Assembly (NCBI RefSeq): GCF_963929015.1
Contig: NZ_CAWVHE010000013.1
Coordinates: 547,917 to 611,916 of the forward strand
Length of the DNA stretch: 64,000 bases
Reading direction: 5' to 3'
Source of the DNA: Merdimonas sp963929015
GTDB taxonomy: Bacteria; Bacillota; Clostridia; Lachnospirales; Lachnospiraceae
The translations under genes and the position numbers were made by a program. The notes beneath the pieces are model-generated. The model was not told the DNA's origin and did no database searches. It was given only the letters and a program-made list of their open reading frames with translations. How positions within the stretch are numbered: position 1 is the stretch's first letter; each line of letters opens with the position of its first letter. Positions 26,674-34,399 of the stretch are shown one piece after another.

Positions 26674-28440
26674 TTACATCCTCTCTGGCGCTTCAAATCC
26701 CAGCACATCGATACATGCTTCCAGTACCCGCCTGGTGACCAGAAGAAGCCCAAGGTAACTCTTCTTCTTTCCTTCGTCTTCTTCTGACAGGATCTTTGTC
26801 TCATGGTAGAACCTGTTAAAGGCATTGGCAAGGTCATAGACATAAGCGCAGATCTTATGAGGCGCCAGTTCTTCGTATGCTGTCTCCATGATCTCATTGT
26901 ACTTCAGCGCTTCCAGCATCAGAGCCTTTTCACAGTCGCTGTCCGCAGGAAGGATTTCCAGATCGTCCAGGGAATTTCCTTCTTCCTGATACTTATTCAG
27001 GATAGACTTGATCCGGACGATGGTATACAGGATGTAAGGCCCGGTGTTCCCTTCAAAAGAAGTGAACCGGTCTACGTCAAATACATAGTCTTTGGAAGCC
27101 TGGTTAGAAAGATCGCCGTATTTGATGGCCGAAAGGCCTACGATCCCTGCGGTTTCCCGTGCTTCTTCCTCCTCTACCGTGCGGTTGTCCATGATCTTTT
27201 TCAACATTTCTCCCCGGATCTCGGCGATCAGATTTTCCAGGCGCATTACGCCGCCTTCTCTGGTCTTAAAGGGCTTGCCGTCTTTTCCGTTCATCGTGCC
27301 AAACCCAAGGAAAGTCAGCTTCGTATCTTCCGGCACGATCCCGGTTTTTCTTGCTGCCCGGAACACCTGCACAAAATGCAGCTCCTGACGTTTATCTACC
27401 ACATAAATGATCTGATCCGGCCTGTAATCCTGGACTCTCTGTACCAGTGTGGCCAGATCCGTGGTGCCGTAAAGAGAGGCTCCGTCCGACTTCTGGATCA
27501 TACAGGGCGGGATCTCCTTGGTGTCAGACTCCTCCTGCACATCGATCACCAGCGCGCCCTGATCCTCATGGGCATAACCATCTTCTTTCAGACGCATGAT
27601 CATATCCGGGATATAGGCCTGCGCGTCAGACTCACCCTTCCACAGATCAAACTCCACATGAAGATTTGCATAATTTTTCTTCAGATCGCTGACAGACACC
27701 TGCATAATATGGTTCCAGACAGCCCGGTATCCCCGGTGGCCGTTCTGCAGAAGATAGGTGGCCTGAAGGGCCGACTCCCGGTACGCCTCATCTTCTTTTG
27801 CCTTCTGGCTGGCGGTAGGATAGATTTCCTCCAGTTCTGCAATGGTAAATGGCGCCTCCTTCGGATATTCTCCTGCAAAATCTTTCTGAAAATAAGGCAG
27901 GTCCGGCTGACGTTCCTTTAATTCTGTAATGATCAGTCCCATCTGATATCCCCAGTCTCCCAGGTGGATATCTCCCAGCACCTTGTGCCCCATTTTCCTT
28001 GCGATCCTTTTCACGCTTTCTCCTATAATGGCAGACCTAAGATGCCCCACATGGAGAGGCTTCGCCACATTGGGGCCGCCGTAGTCCATCAGGATCATCT
28101 GTGGATGTTCTGTCCTGGAAAGCCCCAGCTCCTGATCCTGATTCATCTGGTTCAGATAATCTGCGACATAAGTTTTATGAAGCCGCAGATTGATAAATCC
28201 AGGCTTTACCACAGTTACTTCCTCAAAGCAGGAGCGATTTTCCAGCACCTTCGCCACGTCCTCTGCAATCATAAACGGCGCCTTTTTGTAAGCCTTCGCT
28301 CCCGCCAGCGCTCCGTTGCACTGATATTCACAAAGATCAGGCCGGTCAGACAGCGCCGCCTTCCCATAAGAAGCATCATAACCCGCCTGAACAAATCCTT
28401 CTTCCAGTTCCTTTCCGATCAAATCTATTATCTTCTTCAT
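26674..28440 (-). CDS. argS: Arginyl-tRNA synthetase
   Basis: The 588-residue class I synthetase has an N-terminal Add-1 domain, the HIGH-type motif LHVGHLRSA (about 130), FLGFGTMNGKDGKPFKTREGG in the position of the KMSKS loop, and the C-terminal all-helical anticodon-binding domain ending LGFEAPERM. Length is normal. An extended -10 promoter precedes it. I looked for a T-box leader in the 207-bp upstream gap and see none. Confidence 0.96.
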   Translation of the reverse strand: MKKIIDLIGKELEEGFVQAGYDASYGKAALSDRPDLCEYQCNGALAGAKAYKKAPFMIAEDVAKVLENRSCFEEVTVVKPGFINLRLHKTYVADYLNQMNQDQELGLSRTEHPQMILMDYGGPNVAKPLHVGHLRSAIIGESVKRIARKMGHKVLGDIHLGDWGYQMGLIITELKERQPDLPYFQKDFAGEYPKEAPFTIAELEEIYPTASQKAKEDEAYRESALQATYLLQNGHRGYRAVWNHIMQVSVSDLKKNYANLHVEFDLWKGESDAQAYIPDMIMRLKEDGYAHEDQGALVIDVQEESDTKEIPPCMIQKSDGASLYGTTDLATLVQRVQDYRPDQIIYVVDKRQELHFVQVFRAARKTGIVPEDTKLTFLGFGTMNGKDGKPFKTREGGVMRLENLIAEIRGEMLKKIMDNRTVEEEEARETAGIVGLSAIKYGDLSNQASKDYVFDVDRFTSFEGNTGPYILYTIVRIKSILNKYQEEGNSLDDLEILPADSDCEKALMLEALKYNEIMETAYEELAPHKICAYVYDLANAFNRFYHETKILSEEDEGKKKSYLGLLLVTRRVLEACIDVLGFEAPERM

Positions 28441-28476
28441 AGAATTCCTTCCTTCCCAAATTACACTTACCTAGTT

Positions 28477-28505
28477 ATTTTATCACAAGCCCCTGCCCGC
28501 AACAA
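28477..28505 (-). promoter_or_regulatory. Extended -10 promoter of argS-alaX
   Basis: On the minus strand: TTGTTG, 17-bp spacer, TGA-TAAAAT. The -35 is weak, but the TGn extension and the -10 are good. Confidence 0.45.
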
Positions 28506-28558
28506 CCACATCTTCAAACTCTTCTCTGAAATCTGCTCCCAGATTCCGGAATCTTTCC

Positions 28559-28587
28559 TTGCAAACACCTCCTATTTATGGTATTAT
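28559..28587 (+). promoter_or_regulatory. Sigma-A promoter of the flavin reductase gene
   Basis: TTGCAA (28559-28564), 17-bp spacer, TATTAT (28582-28587). The ATG follows after about 60 bp with AGGAGGTG as RBS. Confidence 0.7.
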
Positions 28588-28647
28588 TTTAGTAACAATT
28601 ACTATTATTAAATCTTTAGCACGATCATCTGAAACAGGAGGTGCCTT

Positions 28648-29295
28648 ATGAACAAAAAAGTATTCCGAAATCTGTCCTATGGAGTCTATGTCGTATCCAC
28701 ACTGGACGAAGAAAGGCCTGTCGGCTGTACCGCCAACAGCGTCATGCAGATCACATCCGATCCGGCCACTGTCGCCATCAGCATGAACCATGACAACTAT
28801 ACCAATGCCTGCATCGCAAAAACCGGAACATTCGCCGTGTCCATCCTGTCCGAATCTTCAGATCCCGGACTGATCGGCACCTTCGGATTCCAGTCCGGAA
28901 AAACCGCGAATAAATTTGACGGCGTATCCCACAGTATCCGGGACGGCATGCCTGTCCTTAACGACTGCTGCGGCTATATCGTCTGCCGGGTCATCGACAA
29001 AATGGAGACCTCCAGCCACACCGTATTTTTAGGAGAAGTGACAGACGGCGACGTCCTCTCCCCGGCGCCGGCAATGACCTACGCTTACTATCACAACGTC
29101 ATCAAAGGCAAAAGTCCCAAAAATGCCCCCACCTATCTGCCGGAAGAAGATACAGCACAGGCAGCCGCCCCGGCAAAATGGGTCTGCAGTGTATGCGGAT
29201 ACGTCTACGATGGAGAGATTCCCTTTGAAGACCTGCCGGATGATTATACCTGCCCGGTCTGCCGGCAGCCCAAATCCAAATTTGTGCGGAAATAA
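28648..29295 (+). CDS. Flavin reductase-rubredoxin fusion (high-molecular-weight rubredoxin type)
   Basis: Residues 1 to about 150 form a flavin-reductase-like FMN-binding domain (NLSYGVYVVSTLDEERPVGCTANS). After a Pro/Ala linker, residues 173-215 are a rubredoxin with the iron ligands CSVCGY and CPVCRQ. Related clostridial proteins pass electrons from NAD(P)H to flavodiiron proteins in oxygen or NO detoxification. It is a single gene on the plus strand. Its TAA overlaps the first base of a 77-bp palindrome that separates it from the convergent azlD. Confidence 0.92.
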   Translation: MNKKVFRNLSYGVYVVSTLDEERPVGCTANSVMQITSDPATVAISMNHDNYTNACIAKTGTFAVSILSESSDPGLIGTFGFQSGKTANKFDGVSHSIRDGMPVLNDCCGYIVCRVIDKMETSSHTVFLGEVTDGDVLSPAPAMTYAYYHNVIKGKSPKNAPTYLPEEDTAQAAAPAKWVCSVCGYVYDGEIPFEDLPDDYTCPVCRQPKSKFVRK

Positions 29296-29371
29296 ATTGT
29301 GAACAGAATGTGAACGGGGACGTAGACCTTTTGCAAAGGTCTACGTCCCCGTTCACATTCTGTTCACAATT
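29295..29371. repeat. Palindromic repeat copy 1: perfect 77-bp palindrome, probable bidirectional terminator
   Basis: Two perfect 37-base arms flank a 3-base loop (TGC, 29332-29334). The inner core (29317-29349) is the exact reverse complement of copy 2 at 56038-56070. The element starts on the last base of the flavin-reductase stop codon and ends inside the azlD stop codon, so it fills the whole gap. There is no long T run. Confidence 0.9.
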
Positions 29372-29699
29372 ACATCACCCGGATCAGCACCATATACAAT
29401 ACCGTTCCTGCTCCGATGCTTAACAGATTGTTGCGCTTCCAGACGTGGAGGATGGCTGTCACTGCCACAGCTGCTGCTTCCGGCGCTCCGTAAGGCGCAG
29501 CCAGTATTTTTGTGGAGCGCAGGCAGTAAACTACCAGCATCCCGATTACTGCCGGAGTCAGCACTCCTCCCAGATATTTCACTACATCCGGGATCTCTTT
29601 CCCTTTTGGGAACACCAGAAACGGAAACACTCTGGTTCCAAAGGTAGTAGCTGCGATCAGTAAGATGATCAGAAATGAGGTCGCTGCATTTAACGGCAT
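29370..29699 (-). CDS. azlD: AzlD family branched-chain amino acid exporter subunit
   Basis: The 109-residue protein has about four membrane segments and the AzlD pattern FGTRVFPFLVF and YLGGVLTPAVIGMLVVYCLR. Together with AzlC it forms an exporter of branched-chain amino acids. It overlaps the end of azlC by 10 bp. Open frame upstream of 29699 is the shadow of azlC. Its stop codon is formed partly by the 77-bp palindrome. Confidence 0.9.
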   Translation of the reverse strand: MPLNAATSFLIILLIAATTFGTRVFPFLVFPKGKEIPDVVKYLGGVLTPAVIGMLVVYCLRSTKILAAPYGAPEAAAVAVTAILHVWKRNNLLSIGAGTVLYMVLIRVM

Positions 29700-30397
29700 G
29701 ATTTCTCCACTCTCCCTTCCAGTTGCTTTCTCCCCGCGAACAATACCAGTATGATCAGCAGCATTGTCGGAAGTACAAACCCGTCCGCTCCAAAAATAAT
29801 CAGGCAGACAAGGGCCGAAGCCACGCCGATGAGCTCCGGGATCCGGTTTTTTGCTTCCATCCACTGTTCTACGAAGATCACCACAAAAAGAGCGGTCATG
29901 GCAAAATCAATCCCTTCTGAATCAAACGGCAGCAGTCCTCCGGCGATCCCGCCGATCATGGAGCCGATCACCCAGTAAGACTGGTTCAGCACCGATACGG
30001 CAAACAAGAACTGATCTGCCTCCACATCTTCCGGGATTTTTGTCGTACACAAAAGTGAATAGGTCTCGTCCGTCAGTCCGAAGATCATATACCACCGCTT
30101 TTTCCCCATCCTGTGAAATGTCTCCAGAAGCGAAATCCCATAAAAAATATGGCGGATATTCACCATCAGAGTCAGGAAGACCACCTGGAGAAAAGAGACT
30201 CCCGGCACAAAAAAATGAACGGCCAGATACTGTCCGGAACCTGCATAAACCAGCAGACTCATCAGGCCGGCCCACAAAAATGAATACCCTTTTTCCGCAA
30301 ACATAACGCCAAATGCAATCCCGATAAACAAATACCCCGTCAGCACCGGAATGGTATATGGAAATGCTTTCTGAAATGCTCTTCTGTAACCTTTCAT
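29690..30397 (-). CDS. azlC: AzlC family branched-chain amino acid exporter
   Basis: The protein of 235 residues has several membrane segments with AzlC hallmarks: AFPYTIPVLTGYLFIGIAFGVMF, YAGSGQYLAVHFF, MVNIRHIFYGISLLE and FGLTDETYSLL. The start at 30397 lies behind GAAGGAG; 21 upstream codons are not conserved. The window also encodes CodY, a global regulator of branched-chain amino acid genes, but I see no clear CodY box directly upstream of azlC. Confidence 0.92.
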   Translation of the reverse strand: MKGYRRAFQKAFPYTIPVLTGYLFIGIAFGVMFAEKGYSFLWAGLMSLLVYAGSGQYLAVHFFVPGVSFLQVVFLTLMVNIRHIFYGISLLETFHRMGKKRWYMIFGLTDETYSLLCTTKIPEDVEADQFLFAVSVLNQSYWVIGSMIGGIAGGLLPFDSEGIDFAMTALFVVIFVEQWMEAKNRIPELIGVASALVCLIIFGADGFVLPTMLLIILVLFAGRKQLEGRVEKSCR

Positions 30398-30492
30398 CTT
30401 TTTCTCCTTCTTTGCCCCTGCTTTTTTACAGCTCCTGGCCGAAAAAAGAGTCAGCTCCACAAGCTGACCCTTGATTTCCCTCTTATTTCTCT

Positions 30493-31101
30493 CTAAGAAT
30501 CCTCATACGTCTCCTGCAGTTCCTGCAGGGCCTCCAGAAGGAGGGCATCCGACTGCACCGCCTGCTGATATGCCGTTTCTGTTTCCTGAAACAAAGTTTT
30601 AACATCCTCATGGCCTGCAAGCGTCTCTACACACGCCAGCGCCTCCGGGTCGTCCACCTCCGGCTCCACCAGACAGCCGCCTTCCTTTTTCTCTGTGACA
30701 TACAAGGTGCCAAGCCCGGGCACCGGTGTATAAACGTCACGGATCCTCATATCGTATCTTGCAAATGCTACATAAGTCCCCTTTTCTTTTCCAAGCTTGG
30801 TGTACACCTTCAGATTCTCATAATCTTCTACAAAGCCTGTCTCATCGCCAAGGGTCCGATAGTAATCCTCCACTGCGGCAGACACCTCCCCAACCTCTCC
30901 GGCAAGCAGCGGATTCGTCTCCATCGCCTCCCAGCCCGGGTTCTTTGTGTCCTGCACCACAGCATTTGTCATTTGTGCTTTCTGGGTCTTATCTTCTGTC
31001 AGAATCCATCCGGCTGCTCCCACCACAAGAACCAGACCGGCCATAACAGCCACTGTCCTGATCCTGCCGGCCGGGAAACCGCCTTTTTGTCTTCTTTCCA
31101 T
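30493..31101 (-). CDS. Membrane-anchored extracytoplasmic protein, function unknown
   Basis: The protein of 202 residues has a basic N-terminus, one transmembrane segment (about 16-34, VAVMAGLVLVVGAAGWIL) and an acidic extracytoplasmic domain with an NTF2/cystatin-like alternation (VEDYENLKVYTKLGKEKGTYVAFARYDMRI...VPGLGTLYVTEK). No named family is recognised. The start at 31101 has GGAGG; an in-frame start at 31152 lies inside the tRNA 3' flank and is rejected. It is probably transcribed after the tRNA-Arg gene. Confidence 0.72.
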   Translation of the reverse strand: MERRQKGGFPAGRIRTVAVMAGLVLVVGAAGWILTEDKTQKAQMTNAVVQDTKNPGWEAMETNPLLAGEVGEVSAAVEDYYRTLGDETGFVEDYENLKVYTKLGKEKGTYVAFARYDMRIRDVYTPVPGLGTLYVTEKKEGGCLVEPEVDDPEALACVETLAGHEDVKTLFQETETAYQQAVQSDALLLEALQELQETYEDS

Positions 31102-31149
31102 AAGACTACCTCCACACCTGGCACATGCTAAAATTGGATAAAAAAAGTA

Positions 31150-31221
31150 CACACCCGGGCGGATTCGAACCGCCGCTCCCGCCTCCGGAGGGCGGTGCTC
31201 TATCCCCTGAGCTACGGGTGC
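31150..31221 (-). tRNA. tRNA-Arg (anticodon CCG)
   Basis: Reading the minus strand, a 72-nt cloverleaf folds: acceptor GCACCCG/CGGGTGT (with a G1-U72 wobble), D-arm GCTC...GAGC, anticodon stem CCGCC/GGCGG with loop CTCCGGA (anticodon CCG), and T-arm GGCGG-TTCGAAT-CCGCC. The discriminator is G, and CCA is not encoded. It decodes CGG arginine codons. Confidence 0.96.
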
Positions 31222-31251
31222 ATATCTGTGGCTTTCAAAACAGCCATGGTT

Positions 31252-31280
31252 ATATTAACACATATTTTTCATAAAGTAAA
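31252..31280 (-). promoter_or_regulatory. Possible promoter of tRNA-Arg
   Basis: On the minus strand: TTTACT, 17-bp spacer, TAATAT preceded by TGT (extended -10). The -35 lies within the arm of the inverted repeat at 31273-31318. Confidence 0.45.
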
Positions 31281-31318
31281 GGAAATGATGTCGACAAATC
31301 TCACATTTCCTTTACTTT
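31273..31318. terminator. Inverted repeat between DUF5688-like gene and tRNA-Arg
   Basis: Fifteen-base arms AAAGTAAAGGAAATG / CATTTCCTTTACTTT enclose a 16-nt loop that contains TTTGTCGA. It probably ends the DUF5688-like transcript; the T run is better on the plus strand than on the minus. Confidence 0.5.
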
Positions 31319-31331
31319 TTCTTTCTCAGAA

Positions 31332-32216
31332 TCAGAAACAGGTCAGTTCCCTGCGGACCATATCGTAAAAATAGGCATGGTCAGACAACACTTCCTCCGG
31401 ATCCACCTGAGTCTCGTTGATCTCTTTCACCATCTCGCTTAGTCCCTCATAAGAAAAGCCTCTCCCCTCTGGTATAATGATTACTTCATGGACGCTGCTT
31501 GGCAGAACAAAAAATCCGGCTGACAGCTCCCTGGCGATCCGCTCCAGACATCCGTCATATAATATGCACGCCGCCCCATGACTTCTTAACTGGTTGGTCA
31601 GCACATACATCACGTCCACCGGTTCCGGTTTTTCCTCCCGCTGCCCGGTAAGATCCCTGATCACAGCCTGCATCGTGGCGAACTCTTCCGGAAATATCCG
31701 CCTGGTATTTCTGCAGGCGCACCGGTAAAGCATCTCCTCACTGACATCCCAGACAGCCATGTGTTCTTTGCGGATCATAACTGAGGCCATCCCGTGTTCT
31801 CCGGCCTCCAGCACCACATAATAGACCACTGCCAGATCCAGAAACGGCCGGTTTGGCAGATCCTTCAGCATCTCCTCATTGGCCTTTTGATCCACCAGGC
31901 GGTAGACAATGCGGTCTTTTACCGTTGCAAAATGCTTCAGACACTCTACCTCGCAGGGCTGTTCAAACCGAAGTTTTCCATACAGGTCCACCACTTCTTT
32001 CACCAGCCGTTCTTCCGAAACGCCCAGAGAAAATCTCTGATAAAATTCCTCCAGAAAGATGGTCGGCGCTATATTCACTCCTGGCTCCTTCAGCGTAAGA
32101 CCGGTTCGCCTGGTCCCGTTATTCTTGGTCTCCTTCTGGATGATCACCGTTGTGGATCCCGGCACTCTTTCTGCCACCTGTTCCCGTATCCTTAATACAA
32201 ATTCTTCATATGTCAT
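31332..32216 (-). CDS. DUF5688-like conserved hypothetical protein
   Basis: The 294-residue soluble protein begins MTYEEFVLRIREQVAERV and matches my memory of the DUF5688 group, which is abundant in Lachnospiraceae. Features are NNGTRRTGLTLKEPGVNIAPTIFLEEFY near the N-terminus and a C-terminal half containing FFVLPSSVHEVIIIP and DHAYFYDMVRRELTCF. No catalytic motif is apparent and no function is known to me. It is a single gene behind GGAAAGGAG, flanked by hairpins on both sides. Confidence 0.75.
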   Translation of the reverse strand: MTYEEFVLRIREQVAERVPGSTTVIIQKETKNNGTRRTGLTLKEPGVNIAPTIFLEEFYQRFSLGVSEERLVKEVVDLYGKLRFEQPCEVECLKHFATVKDRIVYRLVDQKANEEMLKDLPNRPFLDLAVVYYVVLEAGEHGMASVMIRKEHMAVWDVSEEMLYRCACRNTRRIFPEEFATMQAVIRDLTGQREEKPEPVDVMYVLTNQLRSHGAACILYDGCLERIARELSAGFFVLPSSVHEVIIIPEGRGFSYEGLSEMVKEINETQVDPEEVLSDHAYFYDMVRRELTCF

Positions 32217-32287
32217 AATACTCCTTTCCTGCTGCAGTTTTTATTCTGTGGAAATATCGGCAGAACTGCCGAAATGAATGTATGACG

Positions 32288-32305
32288 GCCGGCATAGATG
32301 CCGGC
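32288..32305. repeat. GC-rich 18-bp palindrome upstream of the DUF5688-like gene's neighbour region
   Basis: GCCGGCAT-AG-ATGCCGGC is a perfect 8-bp stem. A second short one, CGGCAG-AA-CTGCCG, lies about 25 bp away toward the DUF5688-like gene. There is no T run. These sit in the gap between the efp terminator and the DUF5688-like start codon. Confidence 0.5.
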
Positions 32306-32332
32306 TCTTCAGGATAGATGAATTTATTATAA

Positions 32333-32361
32333 AAAAGCCCTGCAAAAAATGCAAGGCTTTT
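32333..32361 (-). terminator. Terminator of efp
   Basis: AAAAGCC(T)TGCA / TGCA(G)GGCTTTT is a 12-bp stem with one G-U pair and a 5-nt loop, followed on the minus strand by TTTTTTATAAT. Confidence 0.85.
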
Positions 32362-32412
32362 CTCTCCGATTTCAGATTAAAATACAGGTTCCCAAAAGGG
32401 AATATACAGACA

Positions 32413-32976
32413 TTACACTCTGGACAGATACTCTCCGGTACGGGTATCGATCTTGATCATCTCTCCCTGATCCACAAACAGCGGAACCGCTACCTGCGCT
32501 CCGGTCTCAACGATGGCCGGCTTGGTCGCTCCCTGTGCAGTATTCCCCTTGAATCCCGGCTCTGTCTCTGTCACCTGCAGTTCCACGGTAAGCGGCGGTT
32601 CGATCGCAAACGGCTTCTCCTGGTACAGGCTGACAGTTACTTCTTCATTTTCCTTCACAAACTTTAAGGAATCTCCTACGTCCTCTGCGCCTACAGCGAT
32701 CTGATCAAAGGTTTCATTGTCCATAAAATAGAAGAGATCTCCATCGTTATAGAGGTACTGCATCTTCTTTCTCTCGATGAATGCCTCCTGGAAAGACTCG
32801 GTAGGACGGAAGGTAGTCTCAACCACGCCGCCGTTGATGATGTCTTTTAATTTTACACGCACGAAAGCCGCTCCTTTTCCCGGTTTTACATGCATAAATT
32901 CCATGACCTGACATACCTTTCCATCGATTTCCAGAGTCATGCCGTTTCTAAATTCACCTGCTGACTTTGTTGCCAT
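32413..32976 (-). CDS. efp: Elongation factor P
   Basis: EF-P relieves ribosome stalling at polyproline. The 187-residue protein has the three beta-barrel domains of the family. The tip loop KPGKGAAFVRVKL carries Lys-34, the position modified in other bacteria. The C-terminal block GATKPAIVETGAQVAVPLFVDQGEMIKIDTRTGEYLSRV is canonical. A strong sigma-A promoter (33035-33063) and terminator bracket it as a single-gene unit. Confidence 0.97.
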   Translation of the reverse strand: MATKSAGEFRNGMTLEIDGKVCQVMEFMHVKPGKGAAFVRVKLKDIINGGVVETTFRPTESFQEAFIERKKMQYLYNDGDLFYFMDNETFDQIAVGAEDVGDSLKFVKENEEVTVSLYQEKPFAIEPPLTVELQVTETEPGFKGNTAQGATKPAIVETGAQVAVPLFVDQGEMIKIDTRTGEYLSRV

Positions 32977-33034
32977 TCTATAATCCTCCTTAATGATGCC
33001 TTTGCGGCACTTTTACCTTTTATTCACTCTTAAC

Positions 33035-33063
33035 ATTCTATAATATATTACGCCTATTTTCAA
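33035..33063 (-). promoter_or_regulatory. Sigma-A promoter of efp
   Basis: On the minus strand: TTGAAA (33058-33063), 17-bp spacer, TAGAAT (33035-33040). The -35 overlaps the stop codon of yqeG. Confidence 0.75.
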
Positions 33064-33572
33064 CCATTTTTTCGCCTGCCGCCCTCTCTTCTGTAAAAGA
33101 ACAGCACGATCTTTTCCAGATAACGCTTCAGCACGATCTGAATCTCTTCTTTCGGATGCAGTGGTTTCACCAGGATATTGCGGATCCCGGCCCTCTTTGC
33201 TCCCCAGACATCCGTAAAAAGCTGATCTCCGATAAAGATGGTGTTGCTCCGGTCGGTTCCCATGATCTCCATGGCACGGATGTAATTCCTGACAGATGGT
33301 TTGTGTGCGTTATAAATATACTCCACCTGGATCTTTTCATTAAACATCTTCACCCTGGGCTCCTGATTGTTGGAGATCAGACAGCACCGGTAGCCGAGCG
33401 CTTTGAGTCTGGCAAAAAGCGCAATGGCCCGTTCATCCGCAGGCGCGTTGTGGGGGACCAGGGTGTTGTCGATATCAAAGATCAGCCCCCGGTACCCTTC
33501 TTTATAAAGTTTCTCAAAATCAATCACATAAGTGGACGCCAGATACTGGTCCGGATAAAATGTTTTAAACAT
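33060..33572 (-). CDS. YqeG family HAD-IIIA phosphatase
   Basis: The 170-residue protein has HAD motifs FDIDNTLVPHN (about 33-43), LISNNQEPRV, HKPSV (Lys) and FIGDQLFTDVWGAKRAG. This matches YqeG, a putative phosphatase often near aroE/aroK or ribosome-assembly genes. It overlaps the end of the upstream aroK fusion by 8 bp, implying coupled translation. The C-terminus is short and basic. Substrate unknown. Confidence 0.88.
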   Translation of the reverse strand: MFKTFYPDQYLASTYVIDFEKLYKEGYRGLIFDIDNTLVPHNAPADERAIALFARLKALGYRCCLISNNQEPRVKMFNEKIQVEYIYNAHKPSVRNYIRAMEIMGTDRSNTIFIGDQLFTDVWGAKRAGIRNILVKPLHPKEEIQIVLKRYLEKIVLFFYRREGGRRKNG

Positions 33573-34356
33573 GCTCTTCTTCCATTTCCATCAGCCGCTG
33601 CACCAGTTCTTCGCAAACCTGGTGCACAGATTTTTGATCTGTCCGGACTACGATATCCGCAGCCGCCTCATATTTTTCTCTGCGTTCTTCCATCAGCTTT
33701 GTAATGCTCTCTATGTCCTTTCGGCCCTTTAAGACGGGACGGTCGTCACTGTCTTTCACCCGGTCATAGATCGTCTTCGGACTTGCGGTCAGTAAGATCA
33801 CCCTGCCGTTTTTCTTCATCTCTTCTACATTGCACCTGCGAAGCGCCGTACCGCCTCCGCAGGAAATGATCAGATTTTTCTGTTCCTTCAGCTCCCGCAG
33901 AAGCTCCGTCTCCCGGTCTCTGAAATATTCTTCCCCGTAAGTGGCAAAGATGTCCGGTATGCTCATCGCCTCCCGCGCTTCGATCACCTGATCCATCTCC
34001 ACGATCTCCATGGCAAACATGGTGCTTAAGTAATCCGATACCGTGGTCTTCCCTGCTCCCATAAAACCAATCAGTACAATGTTGCAATCAAACAGTTTCC
34101 TCGCCTGGATCCGCTTGCTGTTCTTCATGATCTGGCGAAAAACGTCATGGATCTCTTCCTGATACTTGTTGTGCAAAAGCTTTCTGTCCAGCCGCTCCGC
34201 CTGCTTTTTCTCCTGCAGAGGCTGAAAGATCGGCATCCCGTACTCCTCTTTATAAGCCATGATCTTTTCCACGATGGTGTTGCGCTCTATCAGGGCGTCA
34301 ATAATCCTGTCATCGCACAGAGCCAGCTGCTCCCGGTACATTTCCAAATCATTCAT
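33565..34356 (-). CDS. aroK: Chorismate mutase-shikimate kinase fusion
   Basis: Residues 1 to about 86 form an AroQ-type chorismate mutase helix domain (MYREQLALCDDRIIDALIERNTIVEKI, with EYGMPIFQP and RKLLH). From residue 92 comes shikimate kinase, with Walker A GFMGAGKTT (97-105), EMDQVIEAREAMSIPDIFATYGEEYFRDRE and the substrate motif CGGGTA. It thus joins two steps of aromatic amino acid synthesis, before and after chorismate. Both domains look intact. Confidence 0.92.
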   Translation of the reverse strand: MNDLEMYREQLALCDDRIIDALIERNTIVEKIMAYKEEYGMPIFQPLQEKKQAERLDRKLLHNKYQEEIHDVFRQIMKNSKRIQARKLFDCNIVLIGFMGAGKTTVSDYLSTMFAMEIVEMDQVIEAREAMSIPDIFATYGEEYFRDRETELLRELKEQKNLIISCGGGTALRRCNVEEMKKNGRVILLTASPKTIYDRVKDSDDRPVLKGRKDIESITKLMEERREKYEAAADIVVRTDQKSVHQVCEELVQRLMEMEEEHV

Positions 34357-34399
34357 GAAGTATTTCTCCTCTTACTCTACATTTACCTGTACAATCATA

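Noticed and set aside
28441..28647. Possible T-box leader upstream of argS
   Set aside because: I looked for the T-box sequence (TGGNACCGCG-like) and a specifier hairpin followed by a terminator; none is present, and a simple promoter lies close to the gene.
31150..31221. tRNA-Arg as an integration site of a mobile element
   Set aside because: There is no integrase, no repeated tRNA 3' end, and both neighbours are ordinary chromosomal genes.
32288..32305. GCCGGCAT palindrome as a terminator for efp
   Set aside because: It has no T run and lies beyond the genuine efp terminator at 32333-32361; left as an unexplained hairpin.
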